From Arthrobacter_H sp030452125 (lineage in GTDB: Bacteria; Actinomycetota; Actinomycetes; Actinomycetales; Micrococcaceae), in NCBI GenBank assembly GCA_052379645.1, contig JBQSYU010000003.1: a stretch of DNA of 64,000 nt; one strand, 5' to 3'. The notes beneath the pieces are model-generated. The model was given only the letters and a program-made list of their open reading frames with translations, did not search any database and was not told where the DNA came from. A program made the position numbers and the translations under genes. Shown one piece after another: positions 24,554 to 33,598 of the stretch (the first letter of the stretch is position 1; every line of letters begins with the position of its first letter).

Positions 24554-25380
24554 GCCACCCGGACCCCGAATCCCCCGCCCTCGCCCCCCACGGTGCCTCC
24601 GGGGACGACGACCAGACCCCGGACACCGCGACCCCCTCGGGCCGCCGGGCCGAGGGAGAGCTCTTCGACGGGGACACCGGCAGATTCGAGTTGGCGCTGC
24701 GCCAGGCGCTGATCCGCTTGCTGCGCGGCCCCTACCTGGACGGGAGCGCCGATGCGCGGCTGTGGCAACTGGTACTGGACCGACGCCGGGAAATCTCCGC
24801 CTTCGTCGCCGAGCTGTTCCTGAAGCTGCAGATCGATCCCGAACGGAAGATCGCCCTGCTCGTACCGGTGCCGACCCAGACCGTCCACACCACCGCGATC
24901 GTGCCCCGCAAGCCGCTGCGCCGCGAGGAGACCCTGTTGGCGCTGCGGTTGCGGCTGCTGCTGGACCGTCATGCCGGCACCGGAACCGATCCGGTGATCT
25001 CCCGCGCAGGGGCCCGGGAGCTCCTCGAGGAGCATCGCCATCCCGGGGCCCTGGACGATAAGCGGCTCGAGGACCTCACCGATTCCTCCTTGGCCCGGCT
25101 AGCTGCCCTGAAGCTGATCCTGCCCACCGAACTCGACCAGGAATACCGGGTCTCCGGGGCCCTGGCGCTGGCCCTGCCCTTCGATTCGATCGACGAGATC
25201 CCCGCCTATCTGCAGTCCCTGGACCGGGCCGCCGACGAGGGGATGGAGCCGACGCTGGAACTGGATTCCGACGTCGTCCCCGACGACCCGGATGATGGTG
25301 CCGAGGACGACGCCGGGGAGCCGGACGATTCCGAAGATGACCCCGAGACCACCACGAACACCGAAGAGGCGGCCCAGTGA
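24550..25380 (+). CDS. jetB: JetB, DUF4194 (KITE-like) subunit of a Wadjet/Mks complex
   Basis: A 276-residue protein. The central part (about 45-215) fits DUF4194, the tandem winged-helix KITE subunit: FELALRQALIRLLRGPYLDG, ISAFVAELFLKLQIDPERKIALL, RREETLLALRLRLLLDRH. Both ends are acidic and low in complexity; the last 38 residues are mostly Asp/Glu and may be disordered. ATGA overlap with jetA and GTGA overlap with jetC indicate strict co-expression. Expected to sit on the JetA dimer. Confidence 0.88.
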   Translation: MSHPDPESPALAPHGASGDDDQTPDTATPSGRRAEGELFDGDTGRFELALRQALIRLLRGPYLDGSADARLWQLVLDRRREISAFVAELFLKLQIDPERKIALLVPVPTQTVHTTAIVPRKPLRREETLLALRLRLLLDRHAGTGTDPVISRAGARELLEEHRHPGALDDKRLEDLTDSSLARLAALKLILPTELDQEYRVSGALALALPFDSIDEIPAYLQSLDRAADEGMEPTLELDSDVVPDDPDDGAEDDAGEPDDSEDDPETTTNTEEAAQ

Positions 25381-28300
25381 CCATCTCCCAAACCCTCCCC
25401 TTCGGCGAGGCCATCAACCCCGGACAGCAGCGCCTGTGCTCGATCCAGGTCATCAACTGGGGCACCTTCCACGGCCGGCACGAACTGTATGTGGACCGCG
25501 ACGGCACCTTGCTCACCGGCCGCCCCGGCGTCGGCAAGTCCACCCTGTTCGACGGAATCGGCCATATCTTCCATGCGGCCCCTCGACTGAACGAATCCGC
25601 CCATGAGGCCTCCACCCGCAAGGACCGGCGCACCACCTACTCCTATATGCGTGGACGTCGCTTCACAACCGAAACCGGCACCCTGTATCAACGTCCCGGC
25701 GCCACCTGGAGCGCCGTGGCCCTGACCTTCGAGGACGGGTTGGGGACCCGGACCTGCATCGCCGTCCTGTTCGACCTTCCGGCCCAGGGCCTGGAGGGCC
25801 AGGTCGGCAAGCACTATGTCATCGGGGACGGCACCCTGGATACCGCGGCGTTGGAAGAGCACGGCTCCCGCAGGTTCTCGCCGTCCTCCCTGATGAAGGT
25901 GCTCCCCGGGTTCGAGGCCTTCGATGTCCACCGCACCTTCGCCGAACGGTTCCGCCGGCGCCTGGGTATCGACAACGACAAGGCGTTCTCGCTGCTGCGC
26001 ACCCTGCAGAACGGCAAAGGCCTGGACCGCGGGGTCAACCAGTTCTTCCGCTATGAGGTCCTGGAGGTCCCCTCGACCTTGAAGGCCGCTGCCGGCGCGG
26101 TGGAGGACTTCTCCCATCTGCGGGGGATCCACCGCCAACTCGAGGAGGCCCGCGCCCAACGAGATGCCCTGGAGCTGGTGCCCGAACAGCATCGACGCCA
26201 CCAGGAACTCACCGAATCCCTGCGCCACCTCCAGGGCCTGGGGCGGCATCAATTGCCGCTGCTGCGCGAACATCTGGCCGCCGAACTGCTGGGCACCCGC
26301 TCCGCCGCCATCGCCGCCGAACTGAAGGCCAACCGCACCGCCATTTCCGAGGTCTCCGAATCCCGGACCGTGCTGGCCGAACGGGTGCGTTCACTGACCG
26401 AACAACACGACTCCCATGGAGGCCAGGCGGTCCAGGCGCTTGAACGTGAACTCGAGGCGGCCCGCTCACGGTTGGCCGAGCGCCAAGGGATCGCCTCCAC
26501 CCTGAAGGCCCGCATGCACGACGCCGGGGTGGCGCTGACGTTCTCGGCTTCCGGTCTGCAGGCGGCCCGTCGCCAGGCGGCGGTGACCGCCGAAACCCTG
26601 CAGGGGGTGGCCAAGGATGCGACCACCATGGAACACGAGGCGATCGCCGCGTCCATGGAGGCGCGCGAGAAGGCGCAGAAGCTGCGCCAGGACATCGATT
26701 CCTACGCCCGCAGGGGCTCGAACATCGACGGCCTCTCGGCGGCGGCCCGCCGCCGGATCTGCTCCGAAACCGGGATCGCGGCCGAGGACCTCCCCTTCGC
26801 CGGGGAGCTCATGGACATGGCCCCCGGGGCCGGCCCCTGGCGCGCCGCGGCGGAGAAGGCCTTGCGCTCACTGGCCACCACCCTGTTGGTCGGCGGCGAG
26901 GACATCGAACGGGTGACGGCGGCGGCGGATCGGTTGGAAGGCTATGGCAGGTTGCGGTGGATCGACCTCTCGGCCCACGTCCCCGGCGGCCGCGACGGGG
27001 ACCCGGTGGCCACCGCCGCCGACCAGGCCCTGGTGACGAAGCTGGAGTTCAAGCTATCCGAGGCCGGCCAGTGGTTGCAACGCAAGATCGCCGCCGACCA
27101 CGATTTCATCTGCGTGGCCACCGATGCCGACCTGCACGCCGAACGACGGGCGATCTCCCGGGCCGGGACGATCAAATCCGGCCGCGGTTCCTTCGAACGC
27201 GATACCCGGCCCGTGGCGGCCTCGGACTACCTGTTGGGCTTCACTAACGAGGAGAAGATCTCCGAACTGACCGTCCAGGTCGACCAGTTGGACGCCGACC
27301 GGGCCCAAGCCGAGGAGCTGGCCGCCGAACGCAGCCGTTCCAAGGATTCCCTGGCCCGCAAACTCTCCCTGCTGCGCGAGCTGGTCGCTGACGAACGTCC
27401 CTTCTCCGCGCTGGATTCCTCGGTCCAGGGCGCCGCCGTCGAGGAGCTGGAGACCCGGATCGCCGAGGCCATGGATTCCAGCACCGACCTGGCCGGGCTG
27501 CGCACCGCCCTGGAGGCGGCCCGCACCGAACTGGAATCCGCCGTCGGACGGCTGGCGGTACTGCGCAACCAGACCGCGACGCTCGAGTCCCGGGCGGCGA
27601 CCGCGAGCACCCAGCTCGAGGCGGCCCGTGCCTCCAGCGCCGCGGCCGCCCCGGAGGCGCAGGCCCGTGAAGAGCTGGGCGCCGAGCCGCTGCTGGCCGA
27701 GGCAATGCACCGGTTGGAGGCCGGCGAGGACTTCGACCTCGCCGAACTGGATGCGGCGGTGTCGGCGACCTCACAGGATCTGGGCGAACGCACCACGGAG
27801 GTGCGTGAACTCGTCTTCTCCACCGAGGCCACGCTCACTGAGACGTTCCGCCAATTTGCCCGCGACTTCGGCATGACCACCTCTGCTTCCTTCGGCACCG
27901 GCATCGAAAGCGCCCCGCACTATGTGGCACTGCACCGGGCGATCGTCCAGGAGGGGCTGCCGCAACGCCAGGAGGAGTTCCGCGAATACTTCTCCAACCG
28001 TTCCTACGAACGCTTCTCGGATCTGCTGCAGCTATTGGAGGAGGAACGCCGCGGGATCGGTGAACGCATCCTGCCGTTGAACCAGATCCTGGCCGATGTC
28101 CCCTTCGAGCATGGCTCGTACCTGCGTCTGGAAGTCACCACGGTCGTCCCGGAAGAGGCCCGCGATTTCCGCACCGCGCTCAAGGAGGCGCTCGGCAACG
28201 CCTACGGCTCCCGCGGGGTGGAGGAATTGAGTGCGAACTACAAGGCGTTGGAGCAGCTGGTGGACGCCCTGGACGATCCGGCACGGCAAGCCTGGCGGGA

Positions 28301-28727
28301 TACCGTTCTGGACGTGCGCCAACATGTGCGGATCAGCTGCAACGAGCATAAGCCCGGCGGTGAGATCGAAAACGGGTTGGAACCGGGCACGCTCTCCGGC
28401 GGTGAGGGCCAACGCTTCACCTCGTTCATCATGGGCGCCGCCTTGGCCTACCAGTTGGGCTTCGCCCTGCACGGCTTCACGACCTACGGGACCGTGATGA
28501 TCGACGAGGCGTTCATCCAGGCCAACGCGGAGTACGCCGCCGCCGGCATCAACGCGCTGCAGGAGTTCGGCTTCCAGTTGTTGCTGGCCGCCCCGGAGGA
28601 CAAGATCGATCTGGCCCTGCATCTGGGTTCGGTCTCGGACATCATCAAGCATCCCGCCTCGAACGTCTCGGGTTTCGTCGAGACCGGCCGCTCCCCCGCC
28701 CTGGCCACGGACATCATCCTGCGCTGA
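25377..28727 (+). CDS. jetC: JetC, SMC/SbcC-like ATPase of a Wadjet/Mks complex
   Basis: A 1116-residue SMC-like ATPase. Walker A is GRPGVGKST (48-56), the C-terminal signature is LSGGEGQRF, and Walker B ends in VMIDEAF, so ATP hydrolysis should be intact. Between the heads there are long Ala/Glu/Arg-rich coiled coils (about 235-440 and 620-830) around a hinge-like region near 440-600. In Wadjet systems this motor loop-extrudes circular DNA so that the JetD nuclease can cut plasmids. GTG start at 25377 overlaps the jetB stop (GTGA). No jetD (DUF3322/DUF2220) gene follows: the next gene is a convergent cation transporter 27 bp away. Confidence 0.9.
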   Translation: MTISQTLPFGEAINPGQQRLCSIQVINWGTFHGRHELYVDRDGTLLTGRPGVGKSTLFDGIGHIFHAAPRLNESAHEASTRKDRRTTYSYMRGRRFTTETGTLYQRPGATWSAVALTFEDGLGTRTCIAVLFDLPAQGLEGQVGKHYVIGDGTLDTAALEEHGSRRFSPSSLMKVLPGFEAFDVHRTFAERFRRRLGIDNDKAFSLLRTLQNGKGLDRGVNQFFRYEVLEVPSTLKAAAGAVEDFSHLRGIHRQLEEARAQRDALELVPEQHRRHQELTESLRHLQGLGRHQLPLLREHLAAELLGTRSAAIAAELKANRTAISEVSESRTVLAERVRSLTEQHDSHGGQAVQALERELEAARSRLAERQGIASTLKARMHDAGVALTFSASGLQAARRQAAVTAETLQGVAKDATTMEHEAIAASMEAREKAQKLRQDIDSYARRGSNIDGLSAAARRRICSETGIAAEDLPFAGELMDMAPGAGPWRAAAEKALRSLATTLLVGGEDIERVTAAADRLEGYGRLRWIDLSAHVPGGRDGDPVATAADQALVTKLEFKLSEAGQWLQRKIAADHDFICVATDADLHAERRAISRAGTIKSGRGSFERDTRPVAASDYLLGFTNEEKISELTVQVDQLDADRAQAEELAAERSRSKDSLARKLSLLRELVADERPFSALDSSVQGAAVEELETRIAEAMDSSTDLAGLRTALEAARTELESAVGRLAVLRNQTATLESRAATASTQLEAARASSAAAAPEAQAREELGAEPLLAEAMHRLEAGEDFDLAELDAAVSATSQDLGERTTEVRELVFSTEATLTETFRQFARDFGMTTSASFGTGIESAPHYVALHRAIVQEGLPQRQEEFREYFSNRSYERFSDLLQLLEEERRGIGERILPLNQILADVPFEHGSYLRLEVTTVVPEEARDFRTALKEALGNAYGSRGVEELSANYKALEQLVDALDDPARQAWRDTVLDVRQHVRISCNEHKPGGEIENGLEPGTLSGGEGQRFTSFIMGAALAYQLGFALHGFTTYGTVMIDEAFIQANAEYAAAGINALQEFGFQLLLAAPEDKIDLALHLGSVSDIIKHPASNVSGFVETGRSPALATDIILR

Positions 28728-28754
28728 GCCGTGGGGCCGGCCCCGGACCGGCGG

Positions 28755-29678
28755 CTACGGGTGGAAGCGGTGTTCGTGTTCGGCGTGGCGTTCGGTTTCG
28801 ATCTGGAACGTCGAGTGCTCGATGGACACGTCGAAGTGCCCGGCCACGCAGTCCTGCAACGAGTCCAGCATGCTCGAGGCCCTACCGTCGTGGAAGGCAT
28901 CCTCATGGACCACGACGTGCGCGGTGAGCACCGGCAGGCCGGTAGCGATCTGCGAGGCGTGCAGATCGTGGACCGAAAGGACTAGATCCTGGGAGAGCAG
29001 GTGCCGTCTGACCTCCTCCAGGTCCAACCCGCGCGGGGTCGATTCCAGCAGGATGGACGTCGTCTCACGCAGCAGCCGGAACGCCCGGGGCAGGATCAGG
29101 GCACTGATGAACATGGCCGCCAGTGCGTCCGCGCGCATCCACCCGGTCGTGCTGATGACGATGGCGCCGACGATCACCGCCACCGAGCCGAGGGCGTCGT
29201 TGACGACCTCCAGGAAGGCGGCGCGCATGTTCAGGTTCGCCCCGCGTCCGGAGCTGAGCACGACGATCGCAATGATGTTCCCGACCAGTCCGACGATCCC
29301 GAAGACCAGCAGCCCGGTGGCCGCGACCTCGGGCGGGGCGAAGAGCCGGCGGATGCCGTCGATCATGGCATAGAGTCCAACGGCGAGCAGCAGCGTGGAC
29401 TGGGCGGTGGCCGAGAGCACCTCGGCCCGTCGGAAGCCCCAGGTGCGCCGGTCGGTGGCCGGGCGTCCCATGAGGGTCGCCGCAGTCAGGGCCATGAGCA
29501 GGCCGGCCGCGTCCGTGAGCATGTGGGCGGCATCGACGAGCAGGGCTAGCGAGCCGGTGACGACCGCACCGATGACTTCGGCAATGAGAATGACCGCGGT
29601 GATCCCGAACGCGATGGCCAGCCGGGGCCGGTGCTCGACGGCTCCGCCACTGTGGTCGTGGGAATGCGAATGACTCAT
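28755..29678 (-). CDS. CDF-family cation efflux protein (CzcD/ZitB type)
   Basis: A 307-residue cation diffusion facilitator that exports Zn2+ or related divalent metals in exchange for protons. The N-terminus is His-rich (MSHSHSHDH), six membrane segments follow, and the metal site residues are visible as DAAHMLTDAAGL (H-x3-D) and NDALGSVAV. A cytoplasmic C-terminal domain ends in EHEHRFHP. The ATG at 29678 overlaps the stop of the upstream ArsR gene by 4 bp, so the pair is one operon under the metal sensor. An upstream extension of the frame to 29855 would run inside the ArsR gene and is rejected. Confidence 0.92.
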   Translation of the reverse strand: MSHSHSHDHSGGAVEHRPRLAIAFGITAVILIAEVIGAVVTGSLALLVDAAHMLTDAAGLLMALTAATLMGRPATDRRTWGFRRAEVLSATAQSTLLLAVGLYAMIDGIRRLFAPPEVAATGLLVFGIVGLVGNIIAIVVLSSGRGANLNMRAAFLEVVNDALGSVAVIVGAIVISTTGWMRADALAAMFISALILPRAFRLLRETTSILLESTPRGLDLEEVRRHLLSQDLVLSVHDLHASQIATGLPVLTAHVVVHEDAFHDGRASSMLDSLQDCVAGHFDVSIEHSTFQIETERHAEHEHRFHP

Positions 29679-30055
29679 GTGCACTCCGGCCCGGTGCGGT
29701 GGGACTCGTGCCAATGGTGGGCGGCCAGGGCGACCTCGTTGCCGCTGTCGGCCAACAGGGTCTCGGCGGCGAGAAGCAGGACGTCGATGTGCTCGGGTTC
29801 GGCCAGCGAGTACATGCTGGCGCGGCCGACCGGCCGTGACGACACCAGCCCGCAATCACGCAGGCAGGTCAGATGTGCGCTGACCGTGCTCTGGGCCAGG
29901 CCCAGATGCTCGGTCAGTTCCCTGACTTTATGTTCCCCGGTGCGCAGATGGCGCAGGATCAGCAATCGGGTCGGATCGGCCAGCCCGTGGAACAGGGCCG
30001 CCGCCGGGGCCAGCGGTCCCGTCGTCGGTTCGCCCTTCCGCATTATCATCGTCAT
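29675..30055 (-). CDS. ArsR/SmtB-family metal-responsive repressor
   Basis: A 126-residue winged-helix repressor: LFHGLADPTRLLILRHL, recognition helix LGLAQSTVSAHLTCLRDCGLV and wing VGRASMYSL. The C-terminal helix contains EPEH and the cluster HHWHESH, candidates for a Zn site of the alpha-5 kind; the final ECT adds a Cys. It should release the operator when zinc or a similar ion binds and so allow expression of the CDF exporter. The start at 30055 lies 6 nt after TATCAT on the minus strand (leaderless); in-frame ATGs at 30049 and 30043 are alternatives. Confidence 0.88.
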   Translation of the reverse strand: MTMIMRKGEPTTGPLAPAAALFHGLADPTRLLILRHLRTGEHKVRELTEHLGLAQSTVSAHLTCLRDCGLVSSRPVGRASMYSLAEPEHIDVLLLAAETLLADSGNEVALAAHHWHESHRTGPECT

Positions 30056-30067
30056 ATAACGATGATA
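30044..30067. promoter_or_regulatory. ArsR operator over the -10 element and start codon
   Basis: TATCATCG (30044-30051) and CGATGATA (30060-30067) are perfect 8-bp inverted repeats with an 8-nt gap. On the minus strand the outer arm contains the -10-like TATCAT and the start ATG at 30055 lies in the gap, so bound repressor would block both polymerase and the start of the message. Confidence 0.65.
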
Positions 30068-30095
30068 GCCGTATCCAGCGTTGATTGCGAGGGGC

Positions 30096-30123
30096 CTTCC
30101 CGCCTGCCGGAGCCGGCGGGAAG
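30096..30123 (-). terminator. Hairpin after fadB
   Basis: CTTCCCGCC (30096-30104) pairs with GGCGGGAAG (30115-30123) over a 10-nt GC-rich loop, just beyond the fadB stop. There is no clear U tract. Confidence 0.45.
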
Positions 30124-30133
30124 ACTGCGGACC

Positions 30134-32389
30134 TCAGATCAGGGACCCCATCCCCACCCGGGAACGCAACCAGTCCCGGGGGCGGAAGCGCTCACCATAG
30201 GCGTCGGCCAGCTCGTCGGCCCGGGCCACGAAGCCCGCGATGCCCCCTTCGTGGTTCGTGATGAAGGTGGCGGCCCCGCCGGTCCCCGGGGGGAACCCGA
30301 CCCCGAAGATCGAGCCGATATTTGCCGAGGCAGTATCCGTCAGGACGCCATTCTCGAAGCAATGGGCCGTCTCTAGCGCCATGCGGAAGAGGTAGCGGTC
30401 CTGGATGTCCTTCGAGGCGAGCTCGGTCCCGCGGGCGAAGTGTTCCCTGAGCCCCGGCCACAAGGTTTTGCCGCCGCCTGTCGGATAGTCGTAGAACCCG
30501 CCTCCTGCGGCGCGGCCTTTTCTGCCATAGTCATCGACCATCGTGTCAATGAGGCGTTCCCCCGCTGCGGGTTCGCGGACCGCACCGGCGGCCGCGTATT
30601 CCTTTTCTTCTTCGGCCCGGGTGTGCTGGGCCAGCGTCAGCGAGACCTCGTCCAGCAGAACCAGCGGAGGGGCAGGGAAGCCCGCCTGGGTGGCTGCACG
30701 TTCGATCACCTGCGGATCCACCCCCTCCTCCAGTAATGCCGTGGCCTCCACGATCAGCGTCCCGAAGACCCTGGAGGTATAGAACCCACGGCCGTCCCCG
30801 ACGGTGATCGGGATCTTCCGGATCTGCTGGACCAGATCGTAGGCCCGAGCGACGGTGGCATCCGAGGTCTGGTCTCCTCGGATGATCTCCACCAGCTTCA
30901 TCTTCTCCACCGGGGAGAAGAAATGGAGCCCCACGAAATCCTGTGGGCGTCCGCTCGTGCCCTGCAGCGTTGAGATGGGCAGCGTCGAGGTATTCGAGCA
31001 CAGCAGCGCCTCGGCGGGCAGCTCGGTTTCGGCTTCAGCGAAGACAGCGGATTTCAACTCGAGGTTCTCAAAGACCCCCTCGATGACCACCTCTGCCCTC
31101 GCCAGGTCTGCGGCCCGACCCGTCGGGTGGACTCGGGCCAGGATCGAATCCGTCGATTCCTGGTCCAGCCGCCCCTTGGACACCTGGCTGGCGAGCACAT
31201 CCGAGACATGGGACTTGCCCTTCTCGGCACCCGCCTGATCGACGTCCTTCAGCACCACGTCGATGCCTGCCCGAGCGCAGGAATAGGCGATCCCGGCGCC
31301 CATCATCCCGGCGCCGAGGATCGCGACGGTGCCGACTTTCTGCGGCTTCGGCCCCTGCGGGCGGAGCCGGCCTGAACCGATCGACTGCTGGTCGAAGAAG
31401 AAGGCCTGGATCATGGCCTTGGCCGTGCGGCCAACCACGAGGTTGGCGAAGGCCCGCGACTCGATACGGCATGCGGTATCGAAGTCAACCAGCGTCCCTT
31501 CCACGGCCGTGCTGAGGATCGCCCGGGGCGCCGGAAGGTCTGCTCCCTTGAGCTGTTGGCGCAGCAGTGCAGGCAGGGACGGAAGAATGGCGGCCATCGA
31601 TGGCGATGCCGCGGTTCCACCGGGAATTTTGTATCCCTTCGCCGCCCAGGGTTGGGTATTCGGCTCCTCCTGCTGCTGGTTATGGATCCAGGCTCGAGCG
31701 GCGGGCAGCAGTGCCTCGGGGCTGTCGACCAGTTCATCCACGACACCCTGCTGGTGTGCCGCCTCGGGGTCACGCTGTTGACCCTGGAGCAACCAGTCCA
31801 TCAACGCCTTCTGGATGCCCAGCATCCGCACCATCCGGGTGATTCCGCCGCCGGGCAGCAGTCCCAGCCCTACTTCGGGGAGGCCGAATTTGTTTCCGGG
31901 GCTGTTCACCGCGATACGGCGATGGCAGGCCAGCGCAATTTCTAGTCCGCCGCCTAGTGCCGTGCCATTAAGCGCAGCCACCACCGGGACTCCCAGCTGC
32001 TCGAGGCGCCGCAGTTGGGCTTTGATGGTTTGGGCCTGGTCGAAGAGTTTATCGGCGTCTTCGGCAGTCGTCCGATAGATCGCTTCGAGGTCGCCGCCGG
32101 CAAAGAAGGTCTTCTTGGCGCTGGTCAGGATGACTCCGGTGATCTCTTCCCGCTGCGCTTCCAGCATCTCGACGGTTTCGGCCATCGAGGCCTGGTAGGC
32201 GTCGTTCATTGTATTGACCGAGGCCTCGGGGTCGTTCATGGTCAGGGTGACGATTCCGTCGTCGTCGCAGAGGGTGGCGAGGCCACGCTCGAGCTCACGC
32301 CGTTCAAGTTCGTCGACCAGGGTTCCCAGGATCATGGCGCCGGTTGCCCCGAGGGGGGTGACCCATGGCGATGGCGCCCCCGTTGACAT
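30134..32389 (-). CDS. fadB: Fatty acid oxidation bifunctional protein (enoyl-CoA hydratase / 3-hydroxyacyl-CoA dehydrogenase), fused to a fadA remnant
   Basis: A 751-codon open frame. Its first 41 codons are the displaced C-terminal part of the upstream thiolase (PLGATGAMILGTLVDELER...ATLC); fadB homology begins at DDDGIVTLTMNDP (codon TGC of the thiolase ends at 32267). The crotonase domain has ALNGTALGGGLEIAL and GLPEVGLGLLPGGG. The dehydrogenase has AILGAGMMGAGIAY, LCSNTSTLPIS and HFFSPVEKMKLVEII, then the C-terminal dehydrogenase domains. It would hydrate enoyl-CoA and oxidise 3-hydroxyacyl-CoA. The native start and first residues are missing, so the true start is unknown; internal ATGs near 32337 or 32240 are candidates. 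Base composition looks a little less GC-rich than the neighbours. Confidence 0.72.
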   Translation of the reverse strand: MSTGAPSPWVTPLGATGAMILGTLVDELERRELERGLATLCDDDGIVTLTMNDPEASVNTMNDAYQASMAETVEMLEAQREEITGVILTSAKKTFFAGGDLEAIYRTTAEDADKLFDQAQTIKAQLRRLEQLGVPVVAALNGTALGGGLEIALACHRRIAVNSPGNKFGLPEVGLGLLPGGGITRMVRMLGIQKALMDWLLQGQQRDPEAAHQQGVVDELVDSPEALLPAARAWIHNQQQEEPNTQPWAAKGYKIPGGTAASPSMAAILPSLPALLRQQLKGADLPAPRAILSTAVEGTLVDFDTACRIESRAFANLVVGRTAKAMIQAFFFDQQSIGSGRLRPQGPKPQKVGTVAILGAGMMGAGIAYSCARAGIDVVLKDVDQAGAEKGKSHVSDVLASQVSKGRLDQESTDSILARVHPTGRAADLARAEVVIEGVFENLELKSAVFAEAETELPAEALLCSNTSTLPISTLQGTSGRPQDFVGLHFFSPVEKMKLVEIIRGDQTSDATVARAYDLVQQIRKIPITVGDGRGFYTSRVFGTLIVEATALLEEGVDPQVIERAATQAGFPAPPLVLLDEVSLTLAQHTRAEEEKEYAAAGAVREPAAGERLIDTMVDDYGRKGRAAGGGFYDYPTGGGKTLWPGLREHFARGTELASKDIQDRYLFRMALETAHCFENGVLTDTASANIGSIFGVGFPPGTGGAATFITNHEGGIAGFVARADELADAYGERFRPRDWLRSRVGMGSLI

Positions 32390-33444
32390 TCGCTTGTTCT
32401 TCGTTCCAGCCCATATCCCGCATGAGTTTCAGCGGTACCGCTGCGAAAGCCTCGTTGACTTCGATGAGGTCGATATCCCCGGCCGTCATGCCGGCACGGT
32501 CGAGGGCCTTGCGACAGGCAGGAGTGGGGCCGGTGAGCATGATGGTCGGTTCGGAACCGGTCACCGCCGTTGCGACCACCCGGGCCCGCGGGGTGAGGCC
32601 GTGTCGTTGGCCAGCGCTCTCGTTTCCGACCAGGACCAGGGCAGCACCAGCGACGATTCCCGAGGAGTTGCCCGCATGGTGGACGTGATTGATCGTATCG
32701 ACCGAGGCGTATTGCTCGAGGGCTACCGCATCGAAGCCGCCCTGAGCGCCTAGCTTCGCGAATGAGGGGTTCAGCGGAGCCAAGGTTTCCGTGCTGGTCC
32801 CGGGTCCAATGGTTTCATCATGGTCAAGGATCGTCAGCCCGTTCACATCACGGACCGGGACGATCGAACGATCAAAGCGACCTTCCTTCCACGCGGTGGC
32901 GGCCCGATGATGGCTTTGCGCGGCGAAGCGGTCCACTTCGGAGCGCTCGAAGCCCTCCAAGGTGGCACTTAGATCGGCACCAATTCCCTGGGGAACGAAA
33001 TTGGTGGCCCGTGCGGTGGCCGGGTCCATGGCCCACGCCCCTCCGTCGGAGGCCATCGGCACCCTGGACATCGATTCGACGCCGCCGCCGATGAGCAGAT
33101 CCTCCCAACCGGCGCGGGCACGGGCAGCCACCTGGTTCACGGCCTCGAGCCCCGAGGCGCAGAAGCGGTTGAGTTGGACGCCGGCGACCTCCCAAGGTAG
33201 CCCTGCCTTCAGGGCGGCGATCCGGGCGATATCCATCCCCTGCTCCCCCACCGGGCTCACACAACCAAGGACGATATCGTCGATGAGTCGGGTATCCATC
33301 CCCGGGTGGCGTTCCCTGAGGGCATCGATGAGCCCGACCACGAGATCGATCGGCTTCACTTCGTGGAGGGACCCGCTCGGCTTGCCCTTTCCCCGGGGAG
33401 ATACGGATGGAATCGTAGATGAGTGCTTGGGGTGGTGTGGTCAT
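32267..33444 (-). pseudogene. fadA: Broken acetyl-CoA C-acyltransferase (thiolase), two +1 frameshifts and lost C-terminus
   Basis: Thiolase homology runs through three frames. Frame 1 from ATG 33444 reads MTTPPQALIYDSIR and then goes off at 33400-33402, where removing one base restores TPRGKGK-like sequence and leads into VKPIDLVVGL. Frame 2 carries the body: nucleophile region QLNRFCASGLEAVNQ, VESMSRVPMA, the region EVNEAFAAVP and NVNGGAIAMGHP. A second extra base in the G6 run at 32353-32358 shifts to a third frame (PLGATGAMILG...GLATLC). The last thiolase loop (GGG-x-G after the catalytic Cys) is gone, and fadB sequence follows directly. Either decay or two sequence errors plus a deletion; the missing C-terminus cannot be explained by indel errors. 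Confidence 0.85.
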
Positions 33445-33598
33445 CAGTACCTCACGTTGAAGGGCGAAGGGGCGGACACAGCACTGGTCGGGAAGCTGCC
33501 ATGGGTTGAGACTACCCCCACCTATACGTTCGTACAAGGCACTGAATGATTGTATAGCCAGGATCGACGACCCCCTCGGGGCACTAGTCTGGGGAACC

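Noticed and set aside
28733..28744. GGGGCCGGCCCC palindrome between jetC and the CDF gene as a terminator
   Set aside because: Too short to form a loop and no T tract; could pair only between strands.
28728..29678. Search for jetD downstream of jetC in any frame
   Set aside because: The DNA codes for a CDF transporter on the minus strand; no DUF3322 or DUF2220-like sequence was found.
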